From CAZYAK01 sp964645935 (lineage in GTDB: Bacteria; Patescibacteriota; Gracilibacteria; Peribacterales; Peribacteraceae), in NCBI GenBank assembly GCA_964645935.1, contig CAZYAK010000020.1, positions 1 through 21,386 of the forward strand: a DNA stretch of 21,386 bases. The letters run 5' to 3'. This document shows, in pieces, positions 7,484 through 14,015 of the stretch; the first letter of the stretch is position 1; each line of letters starts with the position of its first letter. The translations under genes and the position numbers were made by a program. The notes below the pieces were generated by a model that was given only the letters and a program-made list of their open reading frames with translations, had not been told where the DNA came from and made no database searches.

Positions 7484-7717
7484 ATGCGCCTCCCCCCGCC
7501 CCTCCGGCAGCTCTACGACCTCTGGATGGCCTTCTCCAGGGCCCTCGGCAAGGTGATGAGCTTTCTCATCCTCACGATCCTCTGGATTGTGGGCTTTGGG
7601 ATCTATGCGCTGGTACTCAAGGTCATCCGGCTGATGAGGAAGGACAATCCTGCTTCCGCGAGCTTCTGGTTGGACGTGCCGCACTCCCCAGAAGATTCCC
7701 TCCGCCAGCAGTTCTGA
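7484..7717 (+). CDS. SxtJ-like membrane protein
   Basis: This 77-residue protein has a basic, Pro-rich start, one or two hydrophobic stretches at residues 24-47, then RLMRKDNPASASFWLDVPHS and a final RQQF. The late D-x-x-x-x-x-x-F/Y-W motif and terminal QF resemble the C-terminal part of SxtJ-family proteins found beside carbamoyltransferases. It is shorter than the roughly 130 residues I recall for that family, so it may be a reduced form. Its TGA stop overlaps the ATG of the carbamoyltransferase by one base, showing tight coupling. The call rests largely on context. Confidence 0.7.
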   Translation: MRLPPPLRQLYDLWMAFSRALGKVMSFLILTILWIVGFGIYALVLKVIRLMRKDNPASASFWLDVPHSPEDSLRQQF

Positions 7718-9477
7718 TGGACACGCCCGTCTACATCCTTGGCCTCTCCTGCTACTACCACGACTCCGCGGCGTGCCTGCTCAAGGACGGCGAGATCGTC
7801 TTTGCCGCGCACGAGGAGCGCTACACGCGCAAGAAGCACGACGAGGCGTTCCCCAAGAAGGCCGTGGAGCACGCCTTCGCGCAAGCCGGCATCACTGCCA
7901 AAGACCTCTCTGCGGTGGTCTTCTACGAGAAGCCGTTCCAGAAATTCTTTGACCGCATCCTCCAGACATCGTTCCAGGTGTGGCCACGCGGCTTCATCAT
8001 GTACCACCGCGCGATGCAGGATTGGCTGCACAAGAAACTCTGGACCCCCCAGGACATCCAGAAGGAGCTCGGCTACGACGGCCAGATCTTCTTCACATCC
8101 CACCACCAGTCGCACGCGGCCTCGGCCTACTACCCGTCCGGCTTCGACGAAGCCGCGGTGGTCACGGTGGACGGCGTGGGCGAATGGGCCACGACGACCA
8201 TCGCGCACGGGAAGGGCACCGATCTGATGCTCCTCAAGGAGATCCGCTTCCCGCACTCGCTGGGGCTGTTGTATTCGGCCATCACGTACTACCTGGGCTT
8301 TAAGGTGAACTCCGCGGAGTACAAGGTGATGGGCTTGGCGCCGTACGGGGAGCCAAAGTACGTGGACCAGATGCGAAAGCTCATCACCATTCGCGCAGAT
8401 GGCAGCTTTGCGCTCGACATGTCGTACTTCACCTACGCGTACGGCCAGCGGATGACGGGCCGGAAGATCGAGACCTTGTTCGGCCAGCCGACGCGCAAGG
8501 CCGAATCCCCCCTCACGCAGTTCCACAAGGACGTAGCCCGCAGCCTCCAGGAGATTACCGACGAGATCATGCTGAAGATTTCCGCGGAGGCGAAGCGGCT
8601 CACGGGTTCCCCAAACCTCTGCTTGGCCGGCGGCGTGGCACTCAACTGCGTGGCCAACGGCAAGATCCTCCGCACAGGGATGTTCGAGCGGATCTTCATC
8701 CAGCCTGCCTCGGGCGACGCAGGCGGGGCGCTGGGAGCCGCGGCGGCGGCGTGGCACTTGGAGTTCAAGGGCAAGCGCATGCCGCGCATGGAGCACGCGT
8801 ACTGGGGCAACGCCTACGCAGATGCAGAGATCCAGAAGGCCCTCAATGAGGCCGGATTGCCCTACGAGCACTTGGACGAGCTGGCACTCCTCGAGAACGT
8901 CTCGCACCTGCTGGAGGGCGAGAATGTCATCGGATGGTTCCAAGGGCGGATGGAGTACGGCCCGCGGTCGCTCGGCAACCGCTCCATCATCGCGGACGCG
9001 CGGAACAAGGAGAACTGGCAAAAGGTGAACCTCAAGATCAAGTTCCGCGAGAGCTTCCGGCCCTTCGCACCCACCGTGCTGGAGGAGAAGGCCTCCGAGT
9101 GGTTCGACCTCGACCGCGAGAGCCCCTACATGCTGCTCGTCGCCGACACGCGCAAAGACAAGCGTGACATGATCCCCGCCGTCACGCACGTGGACGGCTC
9201 CGCGCGCATCCAGACCATCCGGCGGGACCAAAACCCGCTGTACCACGACCTCATCTCGGCCTTCGCCAAGCGCACGGGCTGCCCTGTCATCATCAACACC
9301 AGCTTCAACGTGCGTGGGGAGCCCATCGTGGAGAGCCCCAAGGACGCCATCAACTGCTTCCTGCACACGCACATGGACTACCTGGTCCTGGGGCACTTCT
9401 TGGTTTCCAAAACGGACCTGCCCGAGGGTGTGAAACGGGATACCGAGGCGTACCTGAAGCAGTTCCAGCTGGATTGA
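7717..9477 (+). CDS. O-carbamoyltransferase, NodU/CmcH family
   Basis: This 586-residue protein has the full two-domain family layout. The N-terminal kinase-like/TobZ-type domain has YILGLSCYYHDSAACL at residues 6-21, HEERYTRKKHD near 32-42, metal-binding SHHQSHAASA at 128-137 and VDGVGEWATT at 151-160. The C-terminal domain has MEYGPRSLGNRSIIAD, KFRESFRPFAP and NTSFNVRGEP. Family members make carbamoyl-adenylate from carbamoyl phosphate and ATP and move the carbamoyl group to a hydroxyl of a sugar, antibiotic or Nod factor. In a polysaccharide locus the likely target is a glycan sugar. It is coupled to the SxtJ-like gene upstream and followed closely by an SGNH hydrolase. Confidence 0.95.
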   Translation: MDTPVYILGLSCYYHDSAACLLKDGEIVFAAHEERYTRKKHDEAFPKKAVEHAFAQAGITAKDLSAVVFYEKPFQKFFDRILQTSFQVWPRGFIMYHRAMQDWLHKKLWTPQDIQKELGYDGQIFFTSHHQSHAASAYYPSGFDEAAVVTVDGVGEWATTTIAHGKGTDLMLLKEIRFPHSLGLLYSAITYYLGFKVNSAEYKVMGLAPYGEPKYVDQMRKLITIRADGSFALDMSYFTYAYGQRMTGRKIETLFGQPTRKAESPLTQFHKDVARSLQEITDEIMLKISAEAKRLTGSPNLCLAGGVALNCVANGKILRTGMFERIFIQPASGDAGGALGAAAAAWHLEFKGKRMPRMEHAYWGNAYADAEIQKALNEAGLPYEHLDELALLENVSHLLEGENVIGWFQGRMEYGPRSLGNRSIIADARNKENWQKVNLKIKFRESFRPFAPTVLEEKASEWFDLDRESPYMLLVADTRKDKRDMIPAVTHVDGSARIQTIRRDQNPLYHDLISAFAKRTGCPVIINTSFNVRGEPIVESPKDAINCFLHTHMDYLVLGHFLVSKTDLPEGVKRDTEAYLKQFQLD

Positions 9478-9485
9478 GCCCGCGG

Positions 9486-9491
9486 TACGAT
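9486..9491 (+). promoter_or_regulatory. -10-like box before the SGNH gene
   Basis: TACGAT ends 6 bases before the GTG at 9498, inside the short gap after the carbamoyltransferase stop. It matches the leaderless spacing seen elsewhere and is the reason for choosing GTG 9498 over the TTG at 9474. Confidence 0.45.
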
Positions 9492-9497
9492 GCCCCC

Positions 9498-10517
9498 GTG
9501 CATCCGCGACTACAAAACGCTCTCCTCAACGGCGGTCTCCTCCTGGGGAGCCTCTCCCTCTTCCTCGCAGCCGGGGAGATCGCGCTGCGCGTGACGGGCA
9601 TCGAGAAGGGCAAGGTGGTCCCGCCGCCGATCTACGTGCGGAGCGACGATCCCCAGATCAGCTACGCGCTCAAGCCCCACCTCCGGGAGCGCGCGTTTAG
9701 GTCCGTCATAACCACCAACTCCCTCGGGCTCCGATCCCCCGAGCCTGACGGCGAACGCCCCGTGATCGCGGTGCTCGGTGATTCCATCACCTTCGGCTAC
9801 GGCGTGCAGGACAACGAAAGTCTCCCCGCCCGCCTCCAGGCGCTGCTGCCGGGATACGACGTCCAAAACGGCGCGGTGCCGGGCTACAACCTGATGCAGG
9901 AATCCGCCACGTACGCGCGCTCGCTGTCGCCGCTGGCGCCGGAGGCCCTGGTGCTCGTGTTCTACTGGAACGACCTCGCGGACATGGACCCGGCCGTGCT
10001 GCACCAAAACGGCAACCTCTACCCGCCCGGTGTGGAGCCGTCCCCGGAAGGCTGCGCGCCCGTCACGGAGGGTCTGCTCGGGCTCGTCCCCGGCAAGTGC
10101 TGGCTAGACACCCATTCGGCTCTCTACCGCGTCATGAAAAAGTTGGTCATCGCACGTACGGAGAAGCGGAATCAAGCCGAGCAGGTACAAGAACTCGCCG
10201 CAAAGCCGGACTACGAGTACGTGCCGGAGGACCGGGTAGCCCGCTACGCCGCGGAATTGACGGAATTCGCGGAGACGCTTCCCCAGGACATGCCCCGGCT
10301 CTTCGTGATCTGGCCCGAGCGGCCGCTGCACACGGCGCTGCGCCCGCGGCTAAAGGCCCTCGCGGAGCAAAACGGCTTCGCCGTGCTGGACCTCTACGAC
10401 GTGTTTGGCAACGACGCGCCCACGCTCTCGTGGGACACCGTGCACCCGAACGCGGAGACGCTCGCGCGGGCCGCGAAGGAAGTGCACGAGGCGCTCACGC
10501 CGCTGCTTCCGCGCTGA
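9498..10517 (+). CDS. SGNH/GDSL hydrolase, membrane-anchored
   Basis: This 339-residue protein (from GTG 9498) has one N-terminal hydrophobic segment at about residues 11-30, then an SGNH hydrolase domain. Block I is VLGDSITFGYG with the catalytic Ser at S96. Block II is the Gly of VPGYN, and block III is the Asn of FYWND. The catalytic Asp/His pair is D313 and H316 in WDTVHPN. SGNH enzymes of this type are often carbohydrate esterases or acyl transferases. Location after a carbamoyltransferase suggests it trims or adds an acyl group on the same exported glycan. A TTG at 9474 that overlaps the previous stop is the alternative start and would add 8 residues. Confidence 0.88.
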   Translation: MHPRLQNALLNGGLLLGSLSLFLAAGEIALRVTGIEKGKVVPPPIYVRSDDPQISYALKPHLRERAFRSVITTNSLGLRSPEPDGERPVIAVLGDSITFGYGVQDNESLPARLQALLPGYDVQNGAVPGYNLMQESATYARSLSPLAPEALVLVFYWNDLADMDPAVLHQNGNLYPPGVEPSPEGCAPVTEGLLGLVPGKCWLDTHSALYRVMKKLVIARTEKRNQAEQVQELAAKPDYEYVPEDRVARYAAELTEFAETLPQDMPRLFVIWPERPLHTALRPRLKALAEQNGFAVLDLYDVFGNDAPTLSWDTVHPNAETLARAAKEVHEALTPLLPR

Positions 10518-10555
10518 ACCGTGAACACCCCGTCGCCAGAAGCGACAGGGTGCGG

Positions 10556-10590
10556 GATGCCGGACGGGCCGGCATCGGGAGCGGGTTTTT
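10556..10590 (+). terminator. Terminator between convergent genes
   Basis: A perfect 8-bp stem (GATGCCGG with CCGGCATC) closes a 5-base loop and is followed, 9 bases on, by TTTTT. A neighbouring imperfect hairpin (GTCGC-CAGAA-GCGAC) is at 10532-10546. The pair lies between the SGNH gene and the convergent minus-strand gene, so it could serve both, although the T-run favours the plus strand. Confidence 0.6.
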
Positions 10591-11008
10591 ACGAGGGAGC
10601 CAGCGGTTGGGCGCCGGTGGCATGGAGGATGAGCAGCGACGTGGGGAAGATCACTTCCTCCACGCCGACGATCTCGATGCGGATCAGTCCTCGCTTTTGC
10701 AAGCTGCCAAAGCCGCGCCCGAGGACATCGAGACCCTCGAGCAACGACAGCGCGACAATCGTCACCGTGACGATCTGCGCGCGCATGTCGCTGAGGTCGC
10801 CTTCGCGGATGGCCAAGATCTGGCGCCACGAGGCGCCCGTCCACTGAGCAGCACGGATCGAGAGTTCGAGGAGGCGCGCGGCGGCCTCCTCTTCTTCCGC
10901 GGATCCGATGCCGCGGATGACGTATCGCTGCCATTGCAGCTGGTCGGGAATAACGCTGCCAATCTGGGCCAGATCGGTTTCGGGGAGCGGGTAGACCTGC
11001 GTGTGCAC
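10589..11008 (-). CDS. Uncharacterised protein A, paralogue of protein B
   Basis: This 139-residue protein starts with GTG, and AGGAG lies 6 bases upstream. I do not recognise a family. It aligns with the protein at 11161-11715 at both ends. Shared features are YPLPETDL against YPLPDDL at the N-terminus, EAAARLLELS...WTGASWRQIL against EAAGRLLSYS...WVGVCWTHLL, and GRGFGSLQKRGLIRI...IFPTSLLI against SRGMSHLSLEELVII...LYPTPKLI at the C-terminus. Protein A lacks the hydrophobic middle of protein B. The C-terminal pattern (helix, short strand, then a P-T-x-x-L turn) is faintly like a winged helix, but that is a guess. Its promoter overlaps an 18-bp palindrome. Confidence 0.75.
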   Translation of the reverse strand: MHTQVYPLPETDLAQIGSVIPDQLQWQRYVIRGIGSAEEEEAAARLLELSIRAAQWTGASWRQILAIREGDLSDMRAQIVTVTIVALSLLEGLDVLGRGFGSLQKRGLIRIEIVGVEEVIFPTSLLILHATGAQPLAPS

Positions 11009-11014
11009 GCCAGG

Positions 11015-11019
11015 CTCCT
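11015..11019 (-). promoter_or_regulatory. Ribosome binding site of protein A
   Basis: AGGAG within GAGAGGAG on the minus strand lies 6 bases before the GTG start at 11008. It decides the start and contrasts with the leaderless-type starts of the polysaccharide genes. Confidence 0.75.
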
Positions 11020-11044
11020 CTCATAGCTAGGGATGCGTTGGTGG

Positions 11045-11061
11045 AAAAAACCCGCAGGGTT
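11045..11061 (-). terminator. Rho-independent terminator of protein B gene
   Basis: On the minus strand AACCC-TGC-GGGTT is followed by a run of T. It lies 100 bases after the stop of protein B. Its first arm overlaps the -10 box of the protein A promoter, so transcripts starting at that promoter would not contain the full hairpin, while read-through from B would. Confidence 0.65.
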
Positions 11062-11086
11062 ATAGAAGATTCTATAAAGAACACAA
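11059..11086 (-). promoter_or_regulatory. Promoter of protein A with overlapping palindromic operator
   Basis: On the minus strand TTGTGT (11081-11086) and TATAAC (11059-11064) are 16 bases apart, a good two-box promoter. A perfect inverted repeat with 8-bp arms, TTATAGAA-GA-TTCTATAA, covers 11060-11077, that is the spacer and the -10 box. This is the usual place for a repressor site. The site is very AT-rich in a GC-rich region. Confidence 0.6.
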
Positions 11087-11102
11087 GTATTTGAGCACGT
11101 TC

Positions 11103-11131
11103 CCACCTCCGTCGCGCTGCGACAGAGGTGG
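11103..11131 (-). terminator. Strong hairpin between proteins B and A
   Basis: A 13-bp stem with one G-T wobble on the minus strand (CCACCTCTGTCGC with GCGACGGAGGTGG) closes a 3-base loop, 30 bases after the stop of protein B. No T-run follows directly. A second small hairpin (CCAGG...CCTGG) precedes it. It may stabilise the 3' end or help the terminator at 11045-11061. Confidence 0.45.
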
Positions 11132-11160
11132 CGTCCAGGTCCCGGGGGGCCTGGGGGTGG

Positions 11161-11715
11161 TTACGGGGCGGCTTCACTGGGGAAGCCGAGGATCAGGTCG
11201 ATCAGCTTCGGCGTCGGGTAGAGGATCTGGGGATCCTCGGGCCGACTGGGATTCACGATGATGACCAGTTCCTCGAGACTGAGGTGCGACATCCCGCGCG
11301 ACAGGACACGCGAGTCGTCGGATCGGACGGAGGGCGAATCTCCTTGGGGCGGATCCGTGGGCAGCCACGCCGGGCTGTAGCGCCAGGCGAGGCGCAGCAG
11401 ACCCAGTGTGGCGACGACGAGGATCCAGTGCAGCGCGGCGAACACGTAGACTTCCAGCCGGCGGGACTCGTTGATCGCCGCGTTGTTCTGGGCTTCCTTG
11501 AGCAGAACGGCATCGTTCTGCCAGTCCGCCAGGAGGTGCGTCCAGCACACGCCCACCCAGACTCCCTCCTGACGGGAGTAGCTGAGGAGGCGGCCGGCCG
11601 CCTCGGCCATCCCGCGATCGGGGATGTTGGGCGCGAGGTAGGGGGCGAACGTCATCTGTTCGGGGCTGCAGGGCATGACTGCCCGCAGATCGTCAGGGAG
11701 GGGATAGGTCCCCAT
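11161..11715 (-). CDS. Uncharacterised membrane protein B, paralogue of protein A
   Basis: This 184-residue protein starts at ATG 11715, with AAGGAG 9 bases upstream and a two-box promoter further up. The N-terminal 70 residues (YPLPDDL, EAAGRLLSYSRQEGVWVGVCWTHLL) match those of protein A. A hydrophobic segment near residues 88-110 (VYVFAALHWILVVATLGLLRLAW) is probably membrane-spanning and is missing in A. A polar, Asp/Ser-rich linker follows, then a C-terminal block LSLEELVIIV...LYPTPKLIDLI also shared with A. No known family comes to mind. The two genes have separate promoters and terminators and do not look like part of the glycan operons. Confidence 0.75.
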   Translation of the reverse strand: MGTYPLPDDLRAVMPCSPEQMTFAPYLAPNIPDRGMAEAAGRLLSYSRQEGVWVGVCWTHLLADWQNDAVLLKEAQNNAAINESRRLEVYVFAALHWILVVATLGLLRLAWRYSPAWLPTDPPQGDSPSVRSDDSRVLSRGMSHLSLEELVIIVNPSRPEDPQILYPTPKLIDLILGFPSEAAP

Positions 11716-11724
11716 AACTGAAGA

Positions 11725-11730
11725 CTCCTT
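11725..11730 (-). promoter_or_regulatory. Ribosome binding site of protein B
   Basis: AAGGAG on the minus strand, 9 bases before the ATG at 11715. It supports that start over the longer open frame upstream, which would cross the promoter. Confidence 0.75.
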
Positions 11731-11755
11731 GAAGGATCGGATCGTAACCGGCGGG

Positions 11756-11783
11756 AGTGTAAAGCGTTCTTGACGCATGGCAA
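11756..11783 (-). promoter_or_regulatory. Promoter of protein B gene
   Basis: On the minus strand TTGCCA (11778-11783) and TACACT (11756-11761) are 16 bases apart. The expected start of transcription leaves a leader of about 35 bases holding the AAGGAG site. The -10 box is the same hexamer used at leaderless starts, but here it is well away from the ATG. Confidence 0.65.
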
Positions 11784-11807
11784 CCCTTCCGATGCCCGAA
11801 CCCGGAA

Positions 11808-12563
11808 TTACAGCTTCCGCCTGCCCTGAGGCGTGCGAAGCTTGAGCGCGAACAGTCGCCCCAGCGTGAGGAGATAGTTCTTCCCAAATTTCCACATCTG
11901 CGCGCCGGTCTTGGACTCGCCCGCCTGGCGCGGGACGCAGACGTAGCCGATCTCCGTAACCTTCACACCTGCAAGGATCGCCCGTGTGATGAAGTCCATG
12001 AAGTACTCGCCGTAGTCGCCCCGGAGCGGGATGGCATCCAGAACGGTCTTCCGGACCGCGATGAACCCGGACGTGTAGTCGTGGAACGACCGGAAGAGCA
12101 GCAGCCGCGTGAGGACATTGAGCACGCCGCTGAGGAAGATCGCGAGCCTGGACTCGTTCCCCTCCCCCTCCTTGGACTTGCCTCCCTCCACGAACCGCGA
12201 TCCCACGGCCGCGTCCGCCCCCGCCTCCAGCGCGCCGAGGAGCGAGGGGATGACATCAGGGGGCATGGAGAAGTCGCAGTCCATCCACGCCACCACGTCG
12301 CCCGTGGAAAGCTCGATGCCGCGGCGGATGCTCTTAGTCAGGCCGCGGTCCGTGAGGCGCGTCTCCACGCGCAAGTTCGGCACCGTGCCAGTGGCGATGA
12401 GGTCACGCACCAGCTTGGACGTCCCGTCCGGGGAATTGTCGTCCACCACGATGATCTCGTGAGGATGGGAAACGGCCGAATGGATGGCCTCGCAGAGCGC
12501 CACGATGTTCCCTGCTTCGTTGTAGGTGGGGAGGACGATGGAGACGAGGCGGATCGGCTTCAT
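11808..12563 (-). CDS. GT2 glycosyltransferase, DPM1-like
   Basis: This 251-residue protein is a polyprenyl-phosphate sugar transferase type GT2. VSIVLPTYNEAGNI is at residues 7-20, IIVVDDNSPDGT at 37-48, and the metal-binding D95-C-D97 lies in WMDCDFSMPPDVI, where family members usually have DADLSHPP. GSRFVEGG, TSGFIAVRK and YGEYFMDFI follow. Unlike the transferase at 6315-7232 it has no C-terminal membrane pair. It probably makes a polyprenyl-phosphate mannose or similar donor for the membrane transferases. It is a single gene, with a TATCAT box 6 bases before its ATG. Confidence 0.93.
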   Translation of the reverse strand: MKPIRLVSIVLPTYNEAGNIVALCEAIHSAVSHPHEIIVVDDNSPDGTSKLVRDLIATGTVPNLRVETRLTDRGLTKSIRRGIELSTGDVVAWMDCDFSMPPDVIPSLLGALEAGADAAVGSRFVEGGKSKEGEGNESRLAIFLSGVLNVLTRLLLFRSFHDYTSGFIAVRKTVLDAIPLRGDYGEYFMDFITRAILAGVKVTEIGYVCVPRQAGESKTGAQMWKFGKNYLLTLGRLFALKLRTPQGRRKL

Positions 12564-12569
12564 GGGGGG

Positions 12570-12575
12570 ATGATA
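12570..12575 (-). promoter_or_regulatory. -10 box of the DPM1-like gene, leaderless type
   Basis: TATCAT on the minus strand is followed by six C and then the ATG at 12563. There is no room for a ribosome binding site. The hexamer and spacing are the same as for the HAD phosphatase. Confidence 0.6.
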
Positions 12576-12626
12576 ACGGAAATTCCGTGACGTACCGCAT
12601 TCCGCACACGGCTGCCCGCGTGTCGC

Positions 12627-12674
12627 CCCCAATACCCAGCCGCGGGGGTCCCGCCCCGCGTGTGGCAATCAATG
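12627..12674 (-). repeat. REP-like hairpin repeat, tandem copy 1
   Basis: On the minus strand this reads CATTGATTGCCACACGCGGGG, broken here into a stem CGCGGGG paired with CCCCGCG, then GGCTGGGTATTGGGG. It is flanked by CATTCCG...CGGCTG, which is also found beside copy 2, so the repeated unit is about 98-99 bases long (starting near 12598). Confidence 0.65.
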
Positions 12675-12726
12675 CCGCATCGGCCGGACAACACACATTC
12701 CAACGGCTGCTTCCCGGGTCAGCCCT

Positions 12727-12773
12727 CCCTGTAACCCACCCACAAGTCTTCGACCTGCGGGTGGCGATCAATG
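12727..12773 (-). repeat. REP-like hairpin repeat, tandem copy 2
   Basis: The core is a 13-bp stem with a 3-base loop: on the plus strand 12736-12748 pairs with 12752-12764, with two mismatches that become G-U pairs in the minus-strand RNA. It shares CATTGAT(C/T)GCCAC and GGGT-A-(T/C) tail words with copy 1 and with the window edge. The unit begins near 12696 with CATTCCAACGGCTG. Confidence 0.65.
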
Positions 12774-12788
12774 AGACCGCTTCCCTCG

Positions 12789-12828
12789 CCAGTCCGCACC
12801 GCGGGACCAGTGCGGCTGGGTATGTGTG
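12789..12828 (+). repeat. REP-like hairpin repeat, inverted partial copy
   Basis: CCAGTCCGCAC pairs with GTGCGGCTGG around a loop at 12800-12809, followed by GGTATGTGTG. The GCGGCTGGGTAT tail is the word found in copy 1 and at the window edge, here in the opposite orientation. With copies 1 and 2 it fills most of the 330-base gap between two minus-strand genes, in which I see no gene. Confidence 0.45.
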
Positions 12829-12893
12829 TGTTTGGTCGCGGCTGCCTTGATCGCCAAAAAACGAGCGATCGCCGAGGTCGCAGCTTCAAGCAT

Positions 12894-14003
12894 TCACGCC
12901 CCCGCCACCTCCCGCACCATCTCACACACATACTCGATCTGCTCATCCGTCAGCGCTAACCCCGACGGCAGATACATGCCCCGTTCCGCGATGCGCTCCG
13001 AGACCGTAAACGGTCCCTGCACGCCCACCCGGGTCCGTACCGCCGGCTGTCGGGCCGACGAGTGAAAGAAGTCGCGCGTGTCGATGCCCTTGTCTGCCAG
13101 CTTCTTGCGGAACTCCTCCCGCGTCATCGGGAAGGCGTCTTGTAGGAGGACCGTGTACATCCAGTACACGTTGTGCGCCCAGTCCCTGGTAATAGGCAAA
13201 CGCAGACCCGGGATGCCGGCCAGGCCTTTGGCGTAGCGCTCGGCCATTGTCTTCTTACGCTCCAGAAACTCGGCGACATGCTCCAGCTGGCCGAGGCCGC
13301 AGGCGGCCTGCAGGTTGGTCATGCGGTAGTTGAATCCGAGCTCCTCGTGCCAGAACCTCTGGCCCGGAACGTGCGCGAGGTCTTTGAGCATGCGGGCCTT
13401 GGCGGCAAGCGCATCGTCATTCGTGGTGACCATGCCGCCCTCGCCCGTGGTGAGGATCTTGTTGCCGTAGAAGCTAAAGGCGTTGAGCGTGCCCATCGCA
13501 CCGCACATGCGGCCCTTGTACGTAGCACCGTGCGCCTCGGCGGCGTCCTCCACCACGGCGATGCCGTGCTTCTTCGCGAGCGCCAGCAGCGGATCCATGT
13601 CCGCGCTGTGACCGTAGAGGTGCACCGGCATGATGGCCTTGGTGCGCGGGGTGATCTTGGCTTCGATCTGAGAGACATCCAGTGTGTAGATGTCCGCCTC
13701 TGCGTCCACAAAGACCGGAGTCGCTCCTGTGTAGAGGATGGCGGCGATGCTCCCGAACATGGTGAAGTCCGCCACGATGACCTCATCACGCTCGCCTACC
13801 CCCAGCGCTACGAGCGCCAGGTGCAGCGCAGTGGTGCCGCTCGTCGTGGTGATGGCATGCTTCACGCCCAGGAACTCCGCGAATTTCTTCTCGAACGCGT
13901 CGATGTACTTCCCCGCGGAGGAGATCCAGCCGCTCTCCATGGCTTCCGTCACGTAGCGCTTGGAGGCGTCGGTGATGATGGGCTCGTTGACGGGGACCTT
14001 CAT
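12894..14003 (-). CDS. DegT/DnrJ/EryC1 aminotransferase, perosamine-synthase-like
   Basis: This 369-residue PLP enzyme belongs to the sugar aminotransferase family. The N-terminal VNEPIITDASKRYVTEAMESGWISSAGKYI is close to the form I know from GDP-perosamine synthases. TSGTTALHLAL is at 54-64, MPVHLYGH at 125-132, VEDAAEAHGA at 151-160 with the PLP-binding D153, and FYGNKILTTGEGGM with the PLP lysine K182. With Gmd at 903-1955 it would turn GDP-4-keto-6-deoxymannose into GDP-perosamine, using glutamate. Other 4-keto sugars remain possible. The ATG at 14003 is set by a TATCCT box 6 bases upstream, immediately after the hairpin ending the cupin gene. Confidence 0.93.
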   Translation of the reverse strand: MKVPVNEPIITDASKRYVTEAMESGWISSAGKYIDAFEKKFAEFLGVKHAITTTSGTTALHLALVALGVGERDEVIVADFTMFGSIAAILYTGATPVFVDAEADIYTLDVSQIEAKITPRTKAIMPVHLYGHSADMDPLLALAKKHGIAVVEDAAEAHGATYKGRMCGAMGTLNAFSFYGNKILTTGEGGMVTTNDDALAAKARMLKDLAHVPGQRFWHEELGFNYRMTNLQAACGLGQLEHVAEFLERKKTMAERYAKGLAGIPGLRLPITRDWAHNVYWMYTVLLQDAFPMTREEFRKKLADKGIDTRDFFHSSARQPAVRTRVGVQGPFTVSERIAERGMYLPSGLALTDEQIEYVCEMVREVAGA

Positions 14004-14009
14004 GGGACG

Positions 14010-14015
14010 AGGATA
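14010..14015 (-). promoter_or_regulatory. -10 box of the aminotransferase gene, leaderless type
   Basis: TATCCT on the minus strand ends 6 bases before the ATG at 14003. Its first T is the last base of the T-run of the terminator at 14015-14098, so one operon's end and the next gene's promoter are fused. Confidence 0.55.

Noticed and set aside
12598..12830. Periodic 98-99 base repeats as a CRISPR array.
   Set aside because: Only two diverged units and an inverted partial copy exist, the repeat part is not conserved enough, and no cas gene is near.
12597..12830. Integron attC-like sites, because of hairpins with TAACCCA or GGGTTAT words.
   Set aside because: The GTTRRRY/RYYYAAC core sites do not fit, and no integrase or cassette layout is present.
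12403..12946. Minus-strand frames across the repeat region (12403-12771 and 12719-12946).
   Set aside because: They change frame between repeat copies, overlap the DPM1-like gene or the aminotransferase end, and are best explained by the repeats.
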